Assembly (NCBI GenBank): GCA_023150555.1
Contig: JAKLKQ010000049.1
Coordinates: 1-53,608 of the forward strand
Source of the DNA: Planctomycetota bacterium
Lineage (GTDB): Bacteria; Planctomycetota; SZUA-567; H5-PLA8
Length of the DNA stretch: 53,608 nucleotides
Direction: 5' to 3'
Both the position numbers and the translations under genes were made by a program. Shown here one piece after another: positions 8,658-17,101 of the stretch (within the stretch, counting starts at the first letter, position 1; the number at the start of each line of letters is the position of its first letter). The notes under the pieces are model-generated. The model saw nothing but the letters and a program-made list of their open reading frames with translations, was not told the origin of the DNA and did not search any database.

Positions 8658-9401
8658 ATGGACGATCACCGCACGCCGTTCCTCACCGCCGAGTGGCGCT
8701 ACCTGGCGATGCTCAATTACCCGGTCGACGCGAAGGCGCTCGCGCCGATGCTGCCGGCGGGCACCGAGTTGGACCTGAGACAGGGCCGCGCCTACGTGAG
8801 CATGGTCGGCTTTCTTTTCCTCAATACGCGCGTGCTGGGCGTGCCGATCCCGTTCCACCGCAACTTCGAGGAAGTGAACCTGCGCTTCTACGTGCGCCGC
8901 AAGGCCGAGGCTGAGGCCGGCTGGCGCCGCGCGGTCGTTTTCGTGAAGGAACTCGTCCCGCGCCGCGCGATCGCGTGGGTCGCGCGCACGGTCTACGGCG
9001 AGAATTACCAGGCGCTGCCGATGCGCCACGAACTCGAGCGTGACGGCGAGGCGCCGCGCCGCGTGATGTACGCGTGGACCTTCGGCGGGCGCGAGCACCG
9101 CATTGAGATGAAGGTGCAGGGTTTATCGCAGCCGCTGGCGCCGGGGAGCGAGCCGGAGTTCATCGCCGAGCACTACTGGGGCTACACGAAGGGCCGTGAC
9201 GGGTGCACCACCGAGTATCGCGTCGAGCATCCGCCGTGGCGCGCCTGGACGGCCACGGAGGCGAAGCTCGATTGCGACGCCGGGGCGCTCTACGGGCCGG
9301 CCATTGCCGAGGCGCTCGCCGCGCCGCCGGCTTCGGCCTTCCTCGCGGACGGTTCGGCGGTGACCGTATATAAAGGAGTCGTGCTCGATACGGCGCCGTA
9401 G
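8658..9401 (+). CDS. DUF2071 (YqjF-type) protein
   Basis: 247 residues, matching the DUF2071 family, which shares the acetoacetate-decarboxylase fold. Signatures are PFLTAEWRYLAMLNY (about 6-20), ALAPMLPAGTEL, YVSMVGFLF and VNLRFYVR, then a C-terminal EHYWGYTKGRDGCTTEYRVEHP segment read across about 175-196. No enzyme activity is established for the family. It is divergent from lpxA with 45 bases between the starts; the gap holds GTGCA and TGCAC half sites separated by 8 bases, which could serve either gene. No signal peptide or membrane helix. Confidence 0.8.
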   Translation: MDDHRTPFLTAEWRYLAMLNYPVDAKALAPMLPAGTELDLRQGRAYVSMVGFLFLNTRVLGVPIPFHRNFEEVNLRFYVRRKAEAEAGWRRAVVFVKELVPRRAIAWVARTVYGENYQALPMRHELERDGEAPRRVMYAWTFGGREHRIEMKVQGLSQPLAPGSEPEFIAEHYWGYTKGRDGCTTEYRVEHPPWRAWTATEAKLDCDAGALYGPAIAEALAAPPASAFLADGSAVTVYKGVVLDTAP

Positions 9402-9477
9402 CAAAAGCGCCTTCGCAGGTGCGGGCGCCTCCCTTCCATGGTACAGTCGTGCGGCGCATCGGTCCGAGGAAGCTTCC

Positions 9478-10104
9478 GTGAGCGACTGGTTGAACGAATT
9501 CCGCAAGGCCGGGGCGATCTGGCTCCACGACGGCGAGCCCAAGCGCCCGCACGCGCTGCTGACCAGCGGCCTGCACAGCGACGGCTTCGTGAACTGCACC
9601 TACGTGACGCAGCACCCGGGCCTGCTGAAGCGCATCGTCAACGAACCGGACGCGCTGGCGGGCAAGCTCCCGTCCGGCCGCATCGATTGGGTGATCGGCT
9701 CGCCGATGGGCGCGATCACGCTCGCGCACGAGATCGCCGAGCGCCTCGGCTGCCGCGCGGGCTTCACCGAGAAGGACGGCGACGCGATGTCGCACAAGCG
9801 CTTCGAACTGGAACCCGGCGCGAGGGTGCTGGTCTGCGAGGACGTCGTTTCGACCGGCGGCAGCACACGCAAGACGATCGAGGCCATCCAGGCGGCGGGC
9901 GGGGGGAGCGGAAAAGTCGAGATCCTTCCCGTCGTCATCGCGCTGGTGAACCGCAGCGGCGCGGCGGATCTGGACGGGCGCAAGATCGAGGCCGTCGTCA
10001 CGCCCGCGATCCACACCTGGAAGCCCGAGGCCTGCCCGCTGTGCGCGAAGGGCAGCGAGGCCGTGCGCCCCAAGAGCCACTGGAAGGCGCTGACCGGCAC
10101 CTGA
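9478..10104 (+). CDS. orotate phosphoribosyltransferase-like protein
   Basis: 208 residues, a type I phosphoribosyltransferase. The PRPP-binding motif is VLVCEDVVSTGGSTR (about 118-132). LLTSGLHSDGFVNCTYV near residues 27-43 resembles the OPRT substrate loop, as does the GSPMGAITLA phosphate-binding segment (about 81-90). OPRT makes orotidine 5'-phosphate in pyrimidine synthesis. The sequence is divergent enough that another base may be the substrate, and the C-terminal CPLCAKGSEA tail with two Cys is unusual for PyrE. Start is GTG at 9478; GAGGAAG lies just upstream. The next gene begins one base after its stop, so they are almost certainly co-translated. Confidence 0.72.
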   Translation: MSDWLNEFRKAGAIWLHDGEPKRPHALLTSGLHSDGFVNCTYVTQHPGLLKRIVNEPDALAGKLPSGRIDWVIGSPMGAITLAHEIAERLGCRAGFTEKDGDAMSHKRFELEPGARVLVCEDVVSTGGSTRKTIEAIQAAGGGSGKVEILPVVIALVNRSGAADLDGRKIEAVVTPAIHTWKPEACPLCAKGSEAVRPKSHWKALTGT

Positions 10105-10105
10105 C

Positions 10106-10774
10106 ATGCGCCACAACGCGATCCTCTGGACCCCCCGCCGCGCGACGCTGAAGGAAATGGAGCGCACGCTGGCGCTGGCGCTGAACGCCACGCTGCTGCG
10201 GCAGACGGCGGTGATCTCGCCGCTCTTCCATTCCTCGCCGAAGTACCGCAAGACGACGCCGTCCGCGATGCGCCTGCGCGTGATCACGCTTGAGAACGGC
10301 GACTACCAGATGGTCCACAACCCCGGCGACTCGAACTTCGACGAGATCTTCGACGAGTGGCCGCGCGTGATCGTCTACTACGCGATGCAGTCGCGGGGTC
10401 TTGACGCGCCCGCGCAGGAGCGCCACGCGGTGCTTGAATGCCACGACTGCGACCGCAACTGGGAGAAGGCGGGCTGGACCAGCGGCACCACGATGACCTT
10501 CACCGACAACCCGCAGGACAAGCACAAGATCCTCTTCGGCCTCACGCCGTGGGGCTGGGACGACGGCGCGAAGCTGGAAGCCGCGCTGGCCGCCGGCGGC
10601 GGGGCCCTGGCTAAGTTCCTCGGCGGCACCTGCGCGCTGGAGGAGGACGCCAGCGGCGGGCTGCGCAAGGCGCTGCGCGGCATCATCGAGAACCAGGGCA
10701 AGGCCCACGACCAGCCCCGCGATCCGATGGAAGAGATGCGCAACATCGACGATGCGGAGATCGGCCACCTTTAG
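10106..10774 (+). CDS. conserved-looking protein of unknown function
   Basis: 222 residues that I do not recognise. There is no signal peptide and no membrane segment. Composition is that of a soluble cytosolic protein with codon use like its neighbours. Visible features are a CHDCDRNW segment (about 111-118), which could be one half of a metal site, and a Gly/Ala-rich stretch near 150-165 (LAAGGGALAKFLGG). Its ATG lies one base after the stop of the phosphoribosyltransferase-like gene, so a role linked to that enzyme is plausible but unproven. Confidence 0.65.
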   Translation: MRHNAILWTPRRATLKEMERTLALALNATLLRQTAVISPLFHSSPKYRKTTPSAMRLRVITLENGDYQMVHNPGDSNFDEIFDEWPRVIVYYAMQSRGLDAPAQERHAVLECHDCDRNWEKAGWTSGTTMTFTDNPQDKHKILFGLTPWGWDDGAKLEAALAAGGGALAKFLGGTCALEEDASGGLRKALRGIIENQGKAHDQPRDPMEEMRNIDDAEIGHL

Positions 10775-10873
10775 CGCCTTGCGGGAACCGGACGCCGGGA
10801 ACGGCACTGAGAAGAGGAGAGGGCGGGGCGTTTCATTCCGGATACCGGTCGCCGGCTCCCGCTTGGAATCCAC

Positions 10874-11251
10874 ATGCCATACGACGTGATCATCGAGACG
10901 CACTTCTGCGCGGCGCACGCTTTGCGCGAATACAAGGGCGCGACCGAGCCCACCCACGGACACAACTTCCAGGTCGTCGTCACCGTCACCGGCGATAAGG
11001 TCGACGCGGCGGGTATGGCCGTAGACTTCCTGGACCTCAAGCCGCTCGTCGACGAGGAAGTCGGGCGCCTCCATTACCGCGACCTGAACGCCGACGTGCC
11101 GGAGTTCGCCGAGAAGAGATTATCGCCCAGCGCCGAGAACATCGCGCGGGTGCTCTACGAGCGCCTCGCCGCGCGGCTGCCTTCGGGCGTGCGTATGGCC
11201 AGCGTGCGGGTGGGCGAGTCCCCGGGCTGCTGGGCGCAGTACCGCGCCTGA
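10874..11251 (+). CDS. 6-pyruvoyl-tetrahydropterin synthase family, type III (ExxHGH)
   Basis: 125 residues of the PTPS/QueD T-fold family. Zinc ligands are His15 in FCAAH and His28/His30 in HGHNF. The queuosine enzyme QueD carries a catalytic Cys before HGH (CxxxHGH). Here the segment is GATEPTHGHNF, giving ExxHGH with Glu25 and no Cys. That is the PTPS-III signature. PTPS-III enzymes make 6-hydroxymethyl-dihydropterin and stand in for FolB in folate synthesis. I therefore infer folate rather than queuosine synthesis. Length is normal for the family. No folate genes are adjacent. Confidence 0.82.
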   Translation: MPYDVIIETHFCAAHALREYKGATEPTHGHNFQVVVTVTGDKVDAAGMAVDFLDLKPLVDEEVGRLHYRDLNADVPEFAEKRLSPSAENIARVLYERLAARLPSGVRMASVRVGESPGCWAQYRA

Positions 11252-11511
11252 GCAGAGGGTAGCGGGTCTTTTCGTCCTGAACTTCGTTCCGCTGCGCTTG
11301 CCTTAGTCTCCGGCTACGGCTCCGCTTCGCGGGCCTCCTTCAGGTCGAAATTCCCTCGCAACCTCGCCAAGTCCCTTGTTCAATGGGCTGCTTGCAGCAA
11401 GTACCCGTGCCTGAGGGGTTTCCCAAAATGGTTTTGCGATTTGCGAAGCGCGTTCCGGTTGCTACGCTTGGTTGATACGAACCATTCGAGCGGACCCGGA
11501 GCCAGCGAACC

Positions 11512-12246
11512 TTGTCCAAGACCCTGATCATTGCCTTCCGAGGCGCCTCGCAGACGGCGCCCGAGAACACCGTACCTGCCATCCAGAAGGCGCTGAAAGC
11601 CGGCGCCGACGCCATCGCCCTGGACGTGCAGGGCAGCAAGGATGACGTGCCGCTCGTCATCGCCGACCAGAAGCTCGAACGCACCACCAACGGCACCGGC
11701 CGCGTGAGCCAGTTCGAGGCGAAGGACATCCAGGCTCTGGATGCCGGCGCGTGGTTCGGCGAGGAGTTCGCGGGCACGAAAGTCCCCACGCTCGAAGAGG
11801 CGGTGAAGGAGGTCGGCAAAGCGAAGCTGATCCTGAACCTGCCGGCGATGCGCGTCGATTCGAAGCTGGCCGCCAATGTCGCCGCCGCGCTTAAGGGCCG
11901 CGCCAAGCCGGCCGAGGACGTGCTGGTCTTCAGCGACAGCGCCAGCCTGGAGAACTTCCGCGAGAAGGCGCAGGCCTTCGGCTACTGCCTGGCCCTGGAC
12001 GCGAAGGTCGAAGGCTGGGTGATCCTGCGCAAGGCCGAGAAGCTGAGCCTGACCGTCGTGCGTCCGTCGCGGGAACAAGTCGCTCCGGAACTCGTGTCCA
12101 AGGCCCACGAAAAGAAGATGCGCGTCTATGCGCACTTTGCCGACGAAGAGACGGACATGCAGCGCCTGATCGAATGCCACGTCGACGGGATCGTCACCGG
12201 GCGTCCCGAGCGCCTGAAGCGCGTGCTGGACGAGACGAAGGCCTGA
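11512..12246 (+). CDS. GDPD-fold protein lacking catalytic residues (pseudoenzyme)
   Basis: 244 residues with clear glycerophosphodiester phosphodiesterase homology: RGASQTAPENTVPAIQKAL (10-28), LDVQGSKDDVPLVI (37-50), LERTTNGTG (55-63), VPTLEEAVKEVGKAKLILNL and the C-terminal DGIVTGRPERL. Active enzymes have HRG near the start, ExD in ELD, HD in VIHD and a Glu in NIELK. Here these read FRG (Phe9), ALD (Ala36), IAD (Ala51) and NLPAM. The fold is kept but both catalytic His and two metal-binding Glu are gone, so phosphodiesterase activity is unlikely. A binding or regulatory role is inferred. The start is TTG at 11512 with a poor ribosome site. Confidence 0.8.
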   Translation: MSKTLIIAFRGASQTAPENTVPAIQKALKAGADAIALDVQGSKDDVPLVIADQKLERTTNGTGRVSQFEAKDIQALDAGAWFGEEFAGTKVPTLEEAVKEVGKAKLILNLPAMRVDSKLAANVAAALKGRAKPAEDVLVFSDSASLENFREKAQAFGYCLALDAKVEGWVILRKAEKLSLTVVRPSREQVAPELVSKAHEKKMRVYAHFADEETDMQRLIECHVDGIVTGRPERLKRVLDETKA

Positions 12247-12265
12247 GGCGGCCGGAGCCCTTCGC

Positions 12266-12774
12266 ATGAAGTGCGAACGCTGCAAAAAACGCGAAGCCAC
12301 CGTGCACCTCACCGAGATCAAGGGCGAGGTCCGGAACGAAGTCCATCTCTGCGAACCCTGTGCGTCCGAAAAAGGCCTGCCCGGCAAGGCGCATTTCTCG
12401 ATCAGCGAGTTGCTCAGCGGCATCGCCGCCGGCACCCAGAAGAGCAAGACTCATGCGGGCAAGGAAGTGCAGTGCCCCGGCTGCGGCATGACCCTGAGCC
12501 AGTTCCAGTCCAGCGGGCGCTTCGGCTGCCCCGAATGCTACACGGCGTTCAAGGACGACATCCTGCCGCTGGTCGAGAAGATCCACGATTGCAGTCAGCA
12601 CGTCGGCCGCAGCCCCAAGCGCGTGCCGAAGGACGTCGCGCTGCAGGCCGAGATCCGCAACCTGCAACTGGAACTCAAGCGCACCATCAAGAAGGAAGAC
12701 TACGAGCTGGCCGCCAAGCTCCGCGACCAGATCAAGACCAAGGAAGAGGAACTGAAGGCCGCCGCGCCGTCTAA
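12266..12774 (+). CDS. mcsA: McsA, activator of arginine kinase McsB; stop codon out of frame
   Basis: Treble-clef zinc protein with four CxxC pairs: CERC (residue 3), CEPC, CPGC and CPEC. A C-terminal UVR motif lies at about 131-165 (LKRTIKKEDYELAAKLRDQI). McsA binds and activates McsB and in Firmicutes works with CtsR and ClpC. Homology ends near residue 168, and a TAA lies there at 12772-12774, but it is one frame off. The McsA frame itself runs on without a stop to 14512, right across mcsB. A single missing base just before 12772 would restore a normal 168-170 residue protein. I give the likely end; the cause is a sequencing indel, a true frameshift, or recoding. Confidence 0.75.
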
Positions 12775-12791
12775 GCGTCGCGGCGCGCGGC

Positions 12792-13850
12792 ATGGTCTTC
12801 GAAGAACTGCTGAAGAATACGGGCGAGTGGCTTCGCGGGCAGGGCCCCGAAGGCGACATCGTAATCTCCTCGCGCGTGCGCCTGGCCCGCAACCTGCGCG
12901 CCTTCCGCTTCATCACGCGCATGGACGCCGAGGAACGTACGGCGTGCGAGGAGCGCATCAAGAAGCAGCTCCTCGACGCCAAGCTCGTCCCCGACGAACG
13001 CTTCGTCGACCTGATGGAGACCTCGCCGCTGGACCGCAAGCTGCTGGTCGAGCGACACCTGATCTCGAAGGAGCACGAGGACGCGCGCCACCCGCGCGCC
13101 GTCGCGATCGGCAGCCTCGAGCGCGTCTCGATCATGATCAACGAGGAGGACCACATCCGCCTGCAGGTGCTGCAGGCGGGCCTGAGCCTCCGCGACACCT
13201 TCGCGCAGGCGGTGGGCATCGACGAGAAGCTGGAGGAAGGCCTCGATTACGCCTTCTCGCCGCAGTTGGGCTACCTGACCGCCTGCCCGACGAACGTCGG
13301 CACCGGCATGCGCGTCAGCGTGATGCTGCACCTGCCGGGGCTGGTGATGACGCGGCACGTCGAGAAGGTCTTTCAGGCCGTCAGCAAGATGAACCTGGCC
13401 GTGCGCGGCCTGTACGGCGAAGGCACCGAGGCCAGCGGGCACTTCTACCAGATCAGCAACCAGGTCACGCTCGGCAAGTCCGAGGACGAGATCGTCCGCA
13501 CCGTCGAGGAAGTGATTCCCGCGATCCTGCGCTACGAGCGCAAGGCGCGCGAGGACATGATGAAGAAGGACCGCGTGCGCCTGGAAGACCGCGTCTTCCG
13601 CGCCTACGGGCAGCTGTATTCGGCGCGCATCATGTCCAGCGAGGAGTCCATGATGCTGCTCAGCGCCGTGCGCATGGGCGTGCACCTGGGTCTCTTCGAG
13701 AAGCTCACCATCGAGATGATCAACGAGCTGTTCCTCTATTCGCAGCCCGCGCACCTGCAGCGCCTGGCCGGCAAGGCGCTGGAGACGTCCGAGCGCGACA
13801 TGCGCCGCGCCGAGTATATCCGCAAGCGCCTGAAGGAACTCGGCGCGTAG
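12792..13850 (+). CDS. mcsB: protein arginine kinase McsB
   Basis: 352 residues of the bacterial phosphagen-kinase-like family. Signatures are ISSRVRLARNLRAF (about 25-38), HPRAVAIGSLERVSIMINEE (about 101-120), followed directly by DHIR, and YLTACPTNVGTGMRVSVML (about 160-178). These provide ATP-binding arginines, the phosphagen-type active-site loop and the McsB-specific insert. McsB phosphorylates arginines on proteins, marking them for ClpCP degradation under stress. It follows mcsA by 17 bases from the out-of-frame TAA, with no clear ribosome site of its own, so its translation may depend on coupling to mcsA. The ctsR and clpC genes that flank it in Bacillus are absent. Confidence 0.92.
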   Translation: MVFEELLKNTGEWLRGQGPEGDIVISSRVRLARNLRAFRFITRMDAEERTACEERIKKQLLDAKLVPDERFVDLMETSPLDRKLLVERHLISKEHEDARHPRAVAIGSLERVSIMINEEDHIRLQVLQAGLSLRDTFAQAVGIDEKLEEGLDYAFSPQLGYLTACPTNVGTGMRVSVMLHLPGLVMTRHVEKVFQAVSKMNLAVRGLYGEGTEASGHFYQISNQVTLGKSEDEIVRTVEEVIPAILRYERKAREDMMKKDRVRLEDRVFRAYGQLYSARIMSSEESMMLLSAVRMGVHLGLFEKLTIEMINELFLYSQPAHLQRLAGKALETSERDMRRAEYIRKRLKELGA

Positions 13851-13943
13851 CTGGTGAATGGCCGGAAATTCCGAAAGAAACCGACGCACGAAGCGTAAGT
13901 ATTCCCTTCAGGGGCCTGGATGGACCCTCGAGGGGCCGCGCAC

Positions 13944-14555
13944 ATGATCGTCCCGTTCGTCCTGGTCTGGATCCTCCTGCTCAGCGCGTTCGGCTACACC
14001 TTTTACAGGGAAGTGAAGCGCACGCCCTGGGACCTGCTCGAGTCCTTGGTCCTCTTCACGGTCCTCGGCCACGTGCTGGCCCTGCCCATCGCGCACGCGA
14101 ACCGGCTGGTGGAGGCGACCCAGGAGGCGCCCGACTTCCCGTTACGCGTGGGCACCGTCGCGCTGGCGGTGGCGATGTTCATGGCCGGCGGCGCGGTGTG
14201 GGTCTTCCGCCGGCTGAACCGGCTGGGCGAACGCCGCCGGGTGCGGCGGATAATGTGGATGATCCCCGGCCTGCTGTTGTTCCCGTCGATGCTGGGGCCC
14301 TGGTTCGCGCCGTTATACGCCGAGAAACTGACCGTGCCGGTCTTCGCCGCGTCGGGGATCGTCTGGTTGCTGATGGCCAACCTCAACGCGCGAACCAACG
14401 CCCTGCCCGACCAGTGGCCGCCGGTAAAGGGAAGAAGGACCGCCGCGGGGCGCGGGCCCTGCGGCGCCACGATGCCTCCCCGGCGGCCGGTTCCAGCCAA
14501 GGGTCTTCTTGACCCTTCTCCCGCACGCCCTTACCCTGCTCGATGTAAATCCTGA
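13944..14555 (+). CDS. small integral membrane protein of unknown function
   Basis: About 203 residues with four likely membrane helices: IVPFVLVWILLLSAFGY at the start, then near residues 33-47, 76-93 (VALAVAMFMAGGAVWVF) and 108-145. I do not recognise a family. I prefer the second ATG (13944), which follows GAGGGG by 8 bases and places the first helix at the N terminus; ATG 13920 is also possible. The last 45 residues are Pro/Arg/Gly-rich and unlike the rest. A 7-bp inverted repeat (AAGGGTC/GACCCTT, 14499-14517) falls inside them, so the true C terminus may be earlier, with a frameshift. Confidence 0.55.
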   Translation: MIVPFVLVWILLLSAFGYTFYREVKRTPWDLLESLVLFTVLGHVLALPIAHANRLVEATQEAPDFPLRVGTVALAVAMFMAGGAVWVFRRLNRLGERRRVRRIMWMIPGLLLFPSMLGPWFAPLYAEKLTVPVFAASGIVWLLMANLNARTNALPDQWPPVKGRRTAAGRGPCGATMPPRRPVPAKGLLDPSPARPYPARCKS

Positions 14556-14567
14556 CGCAATTCCAGC

Positions 14568-14582
14568 GGTCCGCTGCGGACC
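14568..14582. repeat. 15-bp palindrome before the secreted Ig-like gene
   Basis: GGTCCGC-T-GCGGACC, a perfect 7-bp inverted repeat with one central base, 26 bases before the ATG at 14608. It could be an operator or a small hairpin; in DNA this GC-rich it can also arise by chance. Confidence 0.35.
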
Positions 14583-14607
14583 ATTTCCATAGATGGAGGC
14601 AGACGCT

Positions 14608-17079
14608 ATGCGCTCTCTTTCCGTCCTGATTCCCGTCCTCTTCGTGCTCACCGCGACCAGCGCAGGCGTCCGCGCCGCGCAGACGGTCGCCGGTACGCGC
14701 GGCGCTTCCGTGCAGAGTGCCGTGATCAACTTTACCGAACTCGCCGCCAAGGAAGCCGGCGCTGCGGCCCGCGGAGTCTCCGAACCGGCGCCGTACGTGC
14801 ACGACCGCCCGCGCCTGCCTGCGCCCAACGTGGTGCCGGGCGCGGAGGACGGTGCGAGCGCTCCGCCGGCGGGCAGCCGCACCTCGGCGGGTTCGCGCGC
14901 GCCGACGTGGCCGGGCGCGGCGTTCCTGGCGCTGCCGGACAACAACACCTCCATCCCGCCGGACACCAACGGAGCGGTGGGGCCCACACACCTGATGGTC
15001 ACCTGCAACACGCAGGTGCGCATTCAGCAGCGCGACGGCACGGTGTTGAGTACGGTCGGGCTGAGCACCTTCTGGGCGAGCACCGGCAACCCCAGCGTCT
15101 TCGACCCTAAGGTGCTGTACGATCCGTTCGCGGACCGCTGGATGTTCACCGCCACCGCGAACGCGCGGTCGGCGAACAGCTCGGTGATGATCGGCGTTTC
15201 GCAGACCAGCGACCCGACGGGCAACTGGAACCTCTTCCGCATCGACGCCGACGGCGCCAACCAGGTCTGGGCCGACTTCCCGACGATCGGCTTCAACAAC
15301 AAGTGGATCGCCGTCTCTGCCAACATGTTCACACTCAGCGGCGACAGCTTCGGCCGCTGCAACCTGTGGGTCTTCGACAAGAACGGCCTGTACACGCAGA
15401 ACCAGGCGAACTTCACGCTCTTCCAGGACAACACCGGCGGCGCGACCCTGAATCCGGCGCTGACCTACGACAATTCGGAAAACACGCTCTTCGTGCTCGA
15501 CGTCTTCAACACCAGCAACCTGCGCATCAGTACCGTGACCGGGAGCGTGGACGCCGAGGTCTACACCACGGGCACCGACTTCGCGAACAGCCCGCAGTCG
15601 TGGGGCTTCGCTGCGCCGGGCTTCGCCGACTTTCTGCCGCAGATGGGCACGGCGAGCAAGATCGACGCCGGCGACCACCGCCTGCGCAATACCGTCTACC
15701 GCAACGGCAGCCTTTGGACCGCGCACACGGTCTTCCTGCCGCCCGGCGCCGTCACGCGCGCGGCCATACAGTGGTGGGAAGTCAACCCGGCCACCGGCGC
15801 GGTGTTGCAACGCGGTCGCCTGGAGGACGCCACCAACACCAAGCACTTCGCCTACCCCAGCATCGCGGTGAACCAGAACGACGACATGATGATCGGGTAC
15901 TCGCGTTTCGGCGCCGACCAGTTCGCCAGCGCCAACTACGCCATGCGCCTGGCCGCCGACGGCGCCAACACGCTGCGCCAGGACACCGTATTCAAGGAAG
16001 GCGAAGCGCCCTACTTCAAGACCTTCGGCGGGTCGCGCAACCGCTGGGGCGACTACAGCAATACCGTCGTGGATCCCGTCAACGACGACGACATCTGGGC
16101 GATCCAGGAGTACGCCGGCACGCCGTCCGGCGGCTTCGATCGCTGGAGCACCTTCTGGGGCATGGTGGACCTGGGCACGCCTGCCGGATCGGCCACCGCG
16201 CAGATCACCAGCGAACTTACGTTGCAGGCGGTCGTGAATGTGCCCTTCGTCTACAACGCCACGGCCACCGGCACGCCGCCCATCACGATCACCTACACGC
16301 CGGCTGATTTCGCAACCCTGGCCGGCATCGGGCTGTCCGCGGCCAGCGAGGTGTTGAGCGGCACGCCCAATACCGTAGGCGTCTTCAACATCACGCTACA
16401 GGCCGACAACACCGGCGCAGGCGGCGGCATCGATTCGCAGAACATCGAACTGACGGTCCTCGAGGATACAGACGCCGACGGCCAGGCCGACGCCTTCGAC
16501 CCCGACGACGACAACGACGGGTTTCCCGACGATCTTGAAGACGCCTTCGGCACCGACTCGCTGGACGCCAGCGACACGCCCTTCGGCGGGGCGCCCGCCG
16601 GCGACGGGATCCTGGACGCATCGCGCCTGCAGAAAATCCAGATCAAGCTGACCTTCAACAAGGCCAATGCAGACCTGATCGCAATGAAGGGCGCGCTGCC
16701 CGTGCCCGACGGCTTCGACGTGGCCGGCCAGGAGATCGCGATCTTCTTCGGCGGCGTCGTGAAGGTCTTTACCCTCGACCCGGAGGGCAACTTCAAGGAC
16801 GACTTCGACAGTTTCAAGGTCAAGGTGAAAGCCAGCCAGGGCGTGGTGCTGGCGCAGGAGGCGAAGTTCACCGCTAAGCTCGCGAAGCAGGACTTCCAGA
16901 CGGACTTGGCCGACGAGGGCCTCGCCAACGGAAACATCGACAAGGAGAAGGAAGTCGAGGCCGTGGTCGTCTTCGCCGGCACGGTGCTGAGCGGCAACCA
17001 GCTGATCGACTACGTCGCCAAGCAGGACAAGTCCGGCAAGGGCAAGCTGATCGCGCGCTTCGGCGGCGATACGCAGTAG
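14608..17079 (+). CDS. large secreted protein with propeller-like domain, Ig-like segment and Ca-binding acidic repeat
   Basis: About 823 residues. A signal peptide (MRSLSVLIPVLFVLTATSAG, ending near VRAAQ) is followed by a Pro/Ala-rich linker. Residues about 110-535 resemble a beta-propeller-like extracellular domain (SIPPDTNGAVGPTH, VLYDPFADRWMF, WGDYSNTVVDP). A putative Ig segment with the ending VLSGTPNTVGVFNITLQAD follows (about 545-615). Next comes an acidic thrombospondin-3-like Ca-binding stretch, DTDADGQADAFDPDDDNDGF (about 623-642), and a 200-residue C-terminal domain I cannot name. I start at 14608 because GGAGG lies 8 bases upstream; ATG 14593 overlaps that site. Likely exported or surface-exposed; substrate unknown. 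It converges with the DNRLRE protein. Confidence 0.75.
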   Translation: MRSLSVLIPVLFVLTATSAGVRAAQTVAGTRGASVQSAVINFTELAAKEAGAAARGVSEPAPYVHDRPRLPAPNVVPGAEDGASAPPAGSRTSAGSRAPTWPGAAFLALPDNNTSIPPDTNGAVGPTHLMVTCNTQVRIQQRDGTVLSTVGLSTFWASTGNPSVFDPKVLYDPFADRWMFTATANARSANSSVMIGVSQTSDPTGNWNLFRIDADGANQVWADFPTIGFNNKWIAVSANMFTLSGDSFGRCNLWVFDKNGLYTQNQANFTLFQDNTGGATLNPALTYDNSENTLFVLDVFNTSNLRISTVTGSVDAEVYTTGTDFANSPQSWGFAAPGFADFLPQMGTASKIDAGDHRLRNTVYRNGSLWTAHTVFLPPGAVTRAAIQWWEVNPATGAVLQRGRLEDATNTKHFAYPSIAVNQNDDMMIGYSRFGADQFASANYAMRLAADGANTLRQDTVFKEGEAPYFKTFGGSRNRWGDYSNTVVDPVNDDDIWAIQEYAGTPSGGFDRWSTFWGMVDLGTPAGSATAQITSELTLQAVVNVPFVYNATATGTPPITITYTPADFATLAGIGLSAASEVLSGTPNTVGVFNITLQADNTGAGGGIDSQNIELTVLEDTDADGQADAFDPDDDNDGFPDDLEDAFGTDSLDASDTPFGGAPAGDGILDASRLQKIQIKLTFNKANADLIAMKGALPVPDGFDVAGQEIAIFFGGVVKVFTLDPEGNFKDDFDSFKVKVKASQGVVLAQEAKFTAKLAKQDFQTDLADEGLANGNIDKEKEVEAVVVFAGTVLSGNQLIDYVAKQDKSGKGKLIARFGGDTQ

Positions 17080-17101
17080 CGAACAGGCCCGGCGCGGGAG
17101 G

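Noticed and set aside
11252..11511. possible small gene or RNA in the gap before the GDPD-like gene
   Set aside because: No open frame with a ribosome site, no stem longer than five pairs, and no repeat; I see nothing to annotate.
12266..14512. 748-residue open frame continuing from mcsA through mcsB
   Set aside because: After about residue 168 it reads as Arg/Pro/Ala-rich out-of-frame sequence of mcsB, which is a clear gene in another frame.
17080..17101. terminator between the convergent secreted-protein genes
   Set aside because: Only 22 bases, with a short GC stem and no T-tract.
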